From contig JALUTQ010000039.1 of assembly GCA_032718865.1 (NCBI GenBank), forward strand, positions 1,364,001-1,428,000: a stretch of DNA of 64,000 bases, read 5' to 3'. This DNA comes from Tilletia caries (Eukaryota > Basidiomycota > Exobasidiomycetes > Tilletiales > Tilletiaceae). The notes below the pieces were generated by a model, which searched no databases, was not told where the DNA came from, and saw nothing but the letters and a program-made list of their open reading frames with translations. Positions 56,097-64,000 of this stretch are shown here, piece by piece; within the stretch, counting starts at the first letter, position 1; the number at the start of each line of letters is the position of its first letter. The position numbers and the translations under genes are program-made.

Positions 56097-56527
56097 TCGG
56101 CGCCAAAGACGAAATGCTCAAGAAATCCGAATTTACAGAAGTTGCTCAACGTCCCAATCCTTCTCAGTCCTCGATTTTGCTGCGTGTGATTTGGCTTTCG
56201 GGTTGCCACGTCTGGGATTTGGGAAAGCAGCCATTTGGCGAACGAAGGTGAGGCAGGAAAACGGAATGTCAAATGAAAGAGAGAGAGATGCGCAAGAAGA
56301 AGACGCGGTACAAGGTTGGAAAGGAATGAATGGACAAGATGAATGAAAGGGACGTGCTGGGTTGTCGAAGACTTTTGTTGGAGGAAGACGCAGAAAGTGC
56401 TTGGGTCTAGAGTTATGCAACACCCCTCCACCGCACCTTCTTGCCCGCAAAAGGGAGGACGAAATTCGAAGTTTGAGAGAAGACCATCAGAGAGAACCGT
56501 TGCCCACGGACAGAAATTTTTATCCAT

Positions 56528-58552
56528 CTATGAGTCCGACTTGCCCGCCGCTACACGCTTCTTCGCATCACCAACGGCCTCCTTGGCCGCCACAGCCGTA
56601 GCCTTGACACTGCTACCATCCACCTTCGACCCGGACGACGACGACGCGGGCTTCTTGCCCTTCGCCGCCGGTACCGAAGAGGAGCCACCGCCACCAAGCA
56701 GGGTACCGACAATCCCACCCAGACTGGCAAGGACCGCAAACGCACCCGCGGCCACGCCGCCGGTCACGTACGGGTGCTCCTTGGCCGCGACGACCGGGTC
56801 GTACTTAACGATGGCCAGCCACTGCTCCACAGCGGACCGGACCTGCTGCACGACGTCCCCGACCTCCTTCTTCGCCTTCTCCGCCGTATCCTTCGCCTTC
56901 TCCGCCGCCTGCTTAGCCTCCTCCGCCTCCTTCCCGTCCTCCAGCTTGATCTTCACATCAAACGTCTCGGCCGCGAAGGCACGGGCGTCCTCGGGCGAGT
57001 GGCCAACGTAGATGTTGTCAAAGAGAATGTCAGACTGCATCGTCCAGATCTCAAAGCCGACGCCCGCGATGGGGTTCAGCTCGGCCGGGTTCGCGTCTTC
57101 GTAGTAGTTGGGGTTGGGGATCTGCTTGGGGGACCAGAGGCCCTTGTAGGCCGGGTTGTCGATCTTCGGCGCGTACCACTTGCCCTTGTAGGCCGGGTTG
57201 GGAACCTGCGGGTGCACCCACTTGCCGCAGCCGGGCGCGTCGACACACTTGGGGTTGGGAATCTGCGGGGCGACCCACTCGCCGTCCTCCTCGTCGTCCC
57301 ACTCCTCGGGCTTGGCGGCGTCAGGGTCAGCGACGTTGTCCGGCTCGTCCTCGAGCCATCCCTCGGGCTTCTTGGCGTCAGGGTCGGGGATGACCTCGGG
57401 CGCGTTCTCGTCCCAGTCTGCGGGCTTCACTGCCTTGGGGTCGTCGATGGTTTGCTCAGTAACCCAGTCCTCGGGTTGCTTGTCGTCAACGTCAGCTACA
57501 GGTCAAGGACAAATGCGTCAGTTTCGGGAGACCACAACCTATTTACGCGTCGAAAAACTCACGAATGGTCTTCGGCGGCTCTACTGAGGGAGCGAAGTCC
57601 TCGTGGAGCTTGCCCTTCTTGGTCGACTCATTGTCGATCAGGATCTCGTAGGTGTTGTCGGGGCTGTGGTAAAGACAACGATACGAGAACCACGCAGTCA
57701 GCTTTTCTGTACTGAAGCGGTGTGATCGGAACTCGCGCGCGCACAACTCACTTGATGATCAGGGTGTAGAGACCAGTCTTCTTGGTGTCGGACTTGGGGA
57801 AGGGTGTCGGGGTGAGATGCTTCTCGTCGAACTCGCCCGTCTTTGGGTTCTTCCGGCGGAAGATGAAGTGGACCTTGTTCGTGGCACCGCACTGCGCCCA
57901 GCAAAGATTCAAAGAAAGCGGTCAGATACTTTCAACACGTCTCCGGGGGACGTCACGCGCGCGCTTACCTTGTCGGGACCGAACATGATGGTGTAGCTAG
58001 ATGGACACAGGGCAGGAAAAAAGGCAAGAATGCGCAGTGAGCACAATGGAAAGGGGAAGCGACGCGATCAGAACAAAAGCGAACTACTCACGGAGTCTTG
58101 TCAGAGAACTGCTTCGCCTGAATGCCCTCAGGCGACTCAGACAGCAACTTGAGGTAAGCACCCCCACACTGCAGCCCCTTCTGCAGCTTCACCTCATACT
58201 GCACAACAAGCGGCTTCCCCTTCGGGTCGATCGGCTTCTCAAAAAGTGCCGAAATAGCATGCTGCGCCGCCTCCGACTTGGCAACCAAACCCGCATCGCC
58301 CTTGATGCCGCCCAACACGGTAGGCTCCTCGACCTCCCATTTGCCCGAGTAGGAGAAGACTTCGCCGTCGTCTTGTGCCTTCGTTGCGGAGGACGGGGTC
58401 CAGCGCTGGGTCCAGTCGGAGGTGAATTGCTCCAGGAAGGGGGCGGTGAGCTTGGTGGGTTCGAAGGAGGCGTCTACGGCTGTTGCGTAGACGAGGACGG
58501 AGGAGGAGGACGCGAGCAGGGCGGCTGCGGCGGCGTATTGTTGGGACTTCAT
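56528..58552 (-). CDS. CNE1: Calnexin, ER lectin chaperone
   Basis: About five exons, ATG 58552, stop TAG 56528. The signal peptide region is [20 protein letters not shown]. The lectin domain contains [30 protein letters not shown] and [19 protein letters not shown]. The P-domain has the two repeat classes: [53 protein letters not shown], and then [40 protein letters not shown]. After [20 protein letters not shown] come a charged helical linker and a transmembrane stretch ([20 protein letters not shown]). It helps glycoproteins fold in the ER. The cytosolic tail is short and Ser/Lys-rich. An ACGTGG-type motif upstream near 58772 could be an unfolded-protein-response site, but this is weak. 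Confidence 0.95.
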
Positions 58553-60059
58553 GGTGTCAGTTGCTGTAGTCGCTTTTGAATAGAAGAGTAAAGAGGCGCC
58601 GAGAGACAGTTGTTTTGTCGCGAGCGCGTGAATGAGTAGGAAGAGAAGTAGCTGGAGAAAAGGGGACGAGTGACGATGCGAATATGGGGGAGAGGTCAGC
58701 AAACCGACGCAAGCTTCCCGCTTTTTGAAGAGCTTCCCCAATCCCCAGAGAAGATGACACGCGACCTTCCACGTCGGCATGAACAGTGCGACGCCCCGAA
58801 GATCAAGCGAGCTGCAGCCTCATCCCAAAGCAGGGGTCCGTGAACGAGCGCAGGCCTCATCCACGACCTTGGCCGCGCTCCCAAGTCCCTCCCATCTGGG
58901 CCGCATCGTGGAGCATCGCAGGAGGGGATCGACTCGGGGGAAGGGGAGGGATGGTACACTCACTCTGCTTGGCTGTTGCTGCTGCTGCTGGTGCTCCTTC
59001 GCTGAGTGGGATGATGTGGACGTCAAGTTGTAGCTGGCGGAGGGTACTTACGTGCTCCAGGAAGAAGGCTCCAGATGCCAGCCATTCCACGTTGGCAGTT
59101 GGCACTGCACTCAGCTGGGCCGTGCGTGGGAAACAGCAACACCTCATGTGGAGGTCACCCGTCACCCAGCACAGGAAGAAAGGGGAAGTATGTAAATTAT
59201 GAAGAAAGGCGTGGAAGTGTATATCGTTGTGGGTAAACAGAGCGGCCGAGGGGGGTAACATAGGTCCCACAGCAGGGGGACCCGTTCGTTAATCGATGTG
59301 TAAAGAGTCAGGTGCAAGAGGGAGAGACAAGAAATTAGAAGCAGGGGGGCAGTAAGGGGAATATGCCGGTTGCGCGGCCATGTTACTGCAAATGTGTATG
59401 TACGAGGGGAAGCAAAAGAGCCACGGCCGGCCCAATCGCTGTCCAGGAAGAGATCGAGTAGGGAAAAGGTCGAGCCTGATAATATCGTATGTTCGTAATT
59501 CGGATTCGTATTGATGTTCGTCGAGATTCGGGGGTGGGGGCGAAGACTTGCAAATGTCGATTCGAAGGCGGAAGGAGAGAAAAAAAAAAAGTAAATGCTG
59601 AAATGGTGTGCGAAACTGGGTGGGTGGTTGGTAGGTAGTTTGCGAAGGTAAGGGGACGAGCCGGTTTAGGTGTATCGTGGAAGGCAAGGCAAGGGTAGGT
59701 GGTATGTGGTGAGAAAGAAAATCCGAGCCTTACTTGTCGTGGATGGTGTGTGGGTGCCGTAAAAAAAAGGATTCGATGATAATGCTCCAACCGTGTCGTC
59801 GACCGTCGTAAAATATGTTCGATGTCGTAAGGAGGCAAGGTGACCTCCATGATCCTGTTCCAGAAGCGCCGGAAGGGGAAGGGGGGTTCTCGTCGATCCC
59901 AACTTCGTCCGCTCGCCCGCTGGAAGATCGTAGATGTACTCCGGAAGTCGTCTACGTCCAAGGAAGGCCGGGCCGGGATGTCGTGTCGTAACCATAGACC
60001 AGAAAGTCGTATCCGTCCAAAGAGGCTGTCCTCCTCCCCAGCCCGCCCAACCACCCCCA
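58553..60059. other. Intergenic region of about 1.5 kb
   Basis: Lies between the calnexin start and the 3' end of the TLC gene, both minus-strand. The right half is probably the TLC 3' untranslated region; the left part is calnexin promoter. Long frames on the minus strand around 59.4-60.06 kb show no domain and have leader-like composition. A CTG run (about 58978-58992) lies in it. Confidence 0.45.
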
Positions 60060-62587
60060 TCAATCACAAACAACAACATCCCTCCTAGCAACTTCCAACC
60101 GCCTCCTCAAATCCCCCACAATCCTCTTCCGCCGCTCATTCGCACCCTCCGCTCGTTCCACCTGCATCTCCCGCACAACAAAGCTATCCTGGTCCTTCGA
60201 AAACTCCGCAGGCAGCAGGCGCACGAAGGCCTTCCAGTCTAAAGGGGCAAGGGAACGGTCGAAGAAAAGCCTTCTTCGTTTGTTGTTCTTCGCCTTGTTG
60301 TCCAGTCGTTGTTGTTTGCGGAGGGCGGCTCGTTCGGCTTTGGCAGTCGCTCGTTCCGTACGGCGCTGTGCCAGCGCAGCCTGGGCGAAGAAGTCATTCT
60401 CGTCAATCGGCCCCTCCTCCTCATCTTCCTCACTCGCGTCGTCATCCGCATCATCCTCTTCATCCTCCAAACCTCCCTCCCCAATAAACGCCTCCGTATC
60501 ACTCGCCGGTTCCTGCCCATTGATCGCCCGTCGGACCGCCCGGATGATCGCACGCCGCGCCGCCGCCTTCCGCTTCTCCATCTTACTCAACTTGGCCGCC
60601 TCAACAGCTTCGTCGTCCTTGAGATCCCCGTCATCCTCAGCAGAGCTGTCGTCCAGCAGAAGGAGATCATCCTCCTCCTCCTCCTCTTCTTCATCGTCGT
60701 CATCCTCCAGACTGCTCTCGACGTCGGTGTACGAGGCCGGGTCGACGCCCCCGAGGGCGTCCTCAAAGACCGAATCCACATCATCAATGTCAAAACTCGA
60801 GCGCGAGCTCGACTCCCCTACGTCCGTAGTCCCATCCAGACTCGGCCGCCCACCCGCCGAACTAGGCCGAGAACTGCCCGACTTCGCCTCGCGCTTGCCG
60901 TTCTGGTCCTCCTTCGCCGCCTTCTTCGCCTTGACAGCCTCAGCCCTCCGCTTAGCCCGTTTGGCGCGTTCCTTCCGCACCCGCTTCTCCTCCTCGTCCC
61001 ACTCCCGCTTCCAGGACTCAGGCGCGCGCTGGGCCCACGCTTTACGCACGGCATCGGCTACCAGTCTACGGGCGCGGTCCGTGGTCTCGGCCTGGGATCG
61101 GATGGCAAGGAAGGGCGTCTTATCGCGTGCGTCGGGCCCCGCGTCCAGAGGGATGACAGCGACCGTGCCAAAGGGAGTCGTGCTGCCACCCGTAGAGTGC
61201 CGCTTGGAGTTGTTCTGCAACGAGGGACGACGCTCCAGGGCGGACGAGGACGCGACCGACTCGGGCTCGGTATCGAGCTCACTGAGCGAACCTGCAAGGG
61301 AAGACGTAGACTGCTTACGGCCCCGACCCAGACGGTCAGCCGCGGCCCTGGCAGCCTTGTGGAGCGCGAGGACGGGCGCGGCTGAGCCAAAGTTTGCGTA
61401 CACGGGCACGGCGCCCCCCGTGGGCGTGATGGCGGGCGTGTTGAGGGCCGAGGTGGTGTCCGGCGGGGCGAGACCGTTGAAAAAGCGACCTGCGTTGGCG
61501 GCGATGGCAGGGATCTGAAGACGGAGATTCTGAGCGAAATTGGGGCGACGACGCTTGGAGAGGAGCTCCGTCGGGTTCGCCCTCGCCTTTTCTGAGGCTG
61601 CGGTGAGATCCTGAGCGTCGCGTGCGGAAAGAGTGCCTTCTTCGAGCTTGGCCTTGCGACTGAGACTGCGCTTGCGCATCCGTTTCTGGACACTGAGGAT
61701 GCACTTGTATCCCCAGAAGAGGTGCATCGGGTAGGTGACGGCCACGCAGATGAAGGGAGCCCAACTGCCGTCGATGCCGGGTGCGTTGCGACCCTTCTTG
61801 GTGTAGGTTGCGTAGAGGATGCCGAAATGGAGGCCGACGCGGGTGATGAAGAAGGAGATGGTGAATCCCATGTTGGAGCGCAAGGGCGGGTAGAGACACG
61901 CGATGCCCATGACACTGATGAAGAAGAGAAGACGGATTGAGCTTATAAGGAGCCGCGCCACGACAAAATGAGCGTTGCTCGGACTCACAAGGTCGGCAGC
62001 TCAAAGACGGCTGCAGTGGCTGCAATATGACCCCATCCGCGATGAAGCCAGTACGAGAAGAAGAAGATGTAGGCGGTGTGATGGACCCATCCGGAGGCCA
62101 TGTTCATCATGGAGGGGTAGAAGATGGCGCCGAGTGCGAGGTCGGAGAGGAGGTAGGCGATGAAGAAGGCGCAGAGCGGGTGTGTGACGGTGAAGGTGCG
62201 CGGGTGGATCTCGGCGAGACTGAAGAATTGCCAGGTGGCATTGGCGCGTGCTGCTTCGACTGCTCTCTCGACGAGGACAGCGCGCACGTTGGCTGGGATG
62301 TTTGCGTTGGTGAGATTAGAGAATTGGAGGATGATCCTGGCGACGGAGCCGAGTACGTCCCGGGGCAGGAGTAGATCTCTGAGGAACGGGATGCTGGCAG
62401 CTGTCATGACGAAGGCGGCGAGGGTGGTGAGGATCCAGGAGCGTTTCTTGAGGTTGTGTGTTCCCTTGAGGACGGTGTTTGCGAGGATGTGCCATATTGA
62501 GTGCTGGATGAGGAGGGAGAGGAGGAGGAGGCGGTAGAGGTGTTGACTGCGCAGGGGCGAGTCCGGGGGGAAGGTGAAGTTGACCAT
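60060..62587 (-). CDS. TLC-domain multi-pass membrane protein with long acidic C-terminus
   Basis: Two exons; ATG 62587 (MVNFTFPPDSPLRSQHLYRL), an intron of about 75 bases near 61990-61915. The N-terminal half has five or six hydrophobic helices with the TLC (TRAM/LAG1/CLN8) pattern: PLCAFFIAYLLSDLALGAIF, MNMASGWVHHTAYIFFFSYW, and, after the intron, LYPPLRSNMGFTISFFITRV and WAPFICVAVTYPMHLFWGYK. The HH pair of the Lag1 motif is conserved (WVHHTAY). The C-terminal ~430 residues are soluble, Ser/Arg-rich with strong acidic runs (EEEEEEDDLLLLDD) and basic helices. TLC proteins act in lipid sensing or synthesis in the ER; the fusion to a long charged tail is distinctive. The start of the gene faces the GILT-like gene. 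Confidence 0.8.
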
Positions 62588-63762
62588 TGGGGTCGTCCGC
62601 GGTGGCTGGCTGGATGGCTGAGTGCTGAGTGCTGAGCGCTGAGTGGCGAGCTCGAGGGGGTGTGTATGGATGTCAGATCTCGAGATGGTCGAAGCACAGC
62701 TCGCTCTGATGGCAGCTGGCTCAGGGACACGGTCGATGGTCGTATGATGGCGAACTCAGCCCGGGCCCACCGTCAGTCAGTCAGTCAGTCAGTCACTCTC
62801 GCTTGTTCAGCTCAGACAAGGTGTTGGGTTGCGCTCAGCCTCGGCGATGGACAGAACACGTGCCCATGTGAAACAACAACGCCCGCTCCTCCGACGCGTA
62901 ACAAACGCGTGCCTGACGCGCCCCTCTCTCGACACTTCTAGCCGATGTTCAGCCGTGTCGGGTCGACCGAGCCTCGCCTCCGCCGAGAGTGCGTAGGACG
63001 CGTCGGGTCGCGCGCGTGTCGCGTGTTGTCCGAACACCTCATCTCCAGCGCAACGCCGTCTGCGGTCGAGAGCATACGTGGCAGCTGCTGACGCTTCATC
63101 TTCTCTACCACCATCAGCAGCTCCTCGTCTTCTCGACCTCTCTCTCTCGAACCACACGCGCACACGCTGCCTTCGCGGCATAGCTCTTTCTTTTCCCGCC
63201 CACCGCTCCCGAAAGATCTTCTGATCCGACCCGCGAGCGAGCGACACGGCGCCGCTGGACGGCGCCCGTCTGGAGCACCGCTCGAGCCTCTTTGCGGTCC
63301 CCTCTTCACCACTCTTATCGGTGTCCGATTTCTCTTCCTCTTGGCCGACTTTTCTCTTCTCATTCGCTCCCTTCTTCTGCTTTCTCCCTGTCCCCTGATC
63401 TCTAGTCTCTACACCAAAATATCGCTCTGCTGTACTTAGCTTCTCTCTTGTCAGGGAGAGTGCCGTCTCTCGCGGGTCGTCTACCCACCCGCCCGAGGCG
63501 CGCACGCGTCGGCCGGGACCCAAAGCGGTTTCCGACGGCAGTAATGCGAAAGCCGTCTTGCCCCCAACTACCATTGCCTCATTGTGAGTTACAAGTGCAC
63601 TAGCGACCACACAGCGGCCGCAGCCGAACAGGTGCGGAGGGGTTCTCCCACGTGGTGATGATGACGTAATCGCGCACTCACATCCATCGCTCCCCCTGCG
63701 ACCGCATCAATCTCAGCACAACCAACCAACATCGAGCGAAGCACAGAAGTCAAGAAGAAGTC
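62588..63762. other. Divergent intergenic region, TLC protein / GILT-like protein
   Basis: About 1.2 kb. Contains a CAGT microsatellite (about 62772-62796), CT-rich leader-like sequence, and frames without recognised domains on the minus strand. Presumably both promoters. Confidence 0.45.
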
Positions 63763-64000
63763 ATGGTCAAGCTCACTCTCGCTGCCACCGCGCTCGTCGC
63801 CATCGCCACTCTGTACAAACGCGCCGCCGCCATCCCCGCCACACACCTGCCCGACCTCCAACGACCCTTCTTCACCGACAGCAGCGCCGACAACGACAAC
63901 GATGCACCCACCCCCCACCCCCTCTCCGCCCCACGCCGTGTCGAAATAACAGCAGGCGTAATGAGCCGCTGCCCAGACGCCCTCTACTGCGAATCCACCC
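63763..64000 (+). CDS. GILT-like secreted thiol reductase, 5' part only
   Basis: ATG 63763 opens a signal peptide (MVKLTLAATALVAIATLYKR) and a disordered Asp/Pro-rich linker. The mature domain begins VEITAGVMSRCPDALYCES, the start of the fungal gamma-interferon-inducible lysosomal thiol reductase family. The two cysteines are separated by five residues (C-x5-C) rather than the C-x2-C of animal enzymes. The gene runs off the right edge. Family members reduce disulfides in acidic compartments or outside the cell; activity cannot be judged from this piece. Confidence 0.7.
   Translation, partial: MVKLTLAATALVAIATLYKRAAAIPATHLPDLQRPFFTDSSADNDNDAPTPHPLSAPRRVEITAGVMSRCPDALYCEST

Noticed and set aside
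59383..60091. Minus-strand frames of 140-226 codons downstream of the TLC gene
   Set aside because: They start near the TLC stop and have untranslated-region composition with TC runs; no motif.
60280..61518. Two overlapping plus-strand frames of about 350-410 codons
   Set aside because: Exactly antisense to the charged tail of the TLC protein; no domain, and the acidic/basic repeats on the other strand explain them.
62807..63610. A 267-codon minus-strand frame upstream of the GILT-like gene
   Set aside because: Arg/Glu/Ala-rich without a domain, and it begins at a non-ATG codon; most likely antisense of a promoter and leader.

Overview
The window is nuclear DNA of a fungus, most likely a basidiomycete. 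It is GC-rich, and its genes carry many short GT..AG introns of about 45-110 bases. The recognisable genes are eukaryotic and fungal: cyclin L, Mis12, Mrp51, Mss51, Vps5, calnexin and a double-Myb telomere-binding-like protein. I cannot name the species from sequence alone.

Housekeeping blocks hold most of the intact genes. From the left these are: the 3' end of a secreted serine carboxypeptidase (1-682); an Ies4-like chromatin protein (2957-4598, minus); triosephosphate isomerase (5398-6390); cyclin L (6586-7933, minus); Mis12 (8202-9479); a double-Myb protein (10064-11759, minus). In the middle lie a WBP4-like splicing factor (27787-28521), Vps5 (28701-32177, minus), a MAT2B/RmlD-like reductase (32330-33365, minus), a 2OG-Fe(II) oxygenase (33688-34583, minus) and a MATH-BTB protein (34998-38137). 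On the right lie cystathionine beta-synthase (44529-46024), a large low-complexity protein (48721-51138), Mrp51/mS51 (51606-53741, minus), Mss51 (53996-56096), calnexin (56528-58552, minus), a TLC-domain membrane protein (60060-62587, minus) and the start of a GILT-like secreted protein (63763 onward). Several neighbours are divergent pairs sharing 250-420 base promoters; Mrp51/Mss51 is notable because both act in mitochondrial translation.

Between these blocks lie accessory regions. (1) 12.8-14.1 kb is a TA-flanked inverted-repeat element with a second inverted repeat and a tRNA-like Pol III unit inside. (2) 14.4-22.1 kb is a serine carboxypeptidase cluster: one intact gene, broken copies, a truncated FAD-oxidoreductase fragment, and a duplicated 3' flank. 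(3) 22.5-27.5 kb is a head-to-tail row of three inverted-repeat elements. The central one carries an apparently intact Tc1/mariner DD34E transposase, a broken passenger gene with two SAM-like repeats, and a captured fragment of a calcium/proton exchanger gene. (4) 38.66-43.56 kb is a nested transposon stack: a MULE with exact 9-base target duplication sits in the end of an older TA-flanked element, and a 701-base hAT-like MITE with a perfect 8-base target duplication sits in the zinc-knuckle exon of the MULE transposase.

I could not assign genes to about 0.7-2.9, 12, 17.7-18.7, 46-48.7 and 58.6-60 kb. Exon boundaries were read by eye from splice consensus and frame and may be off by a base.
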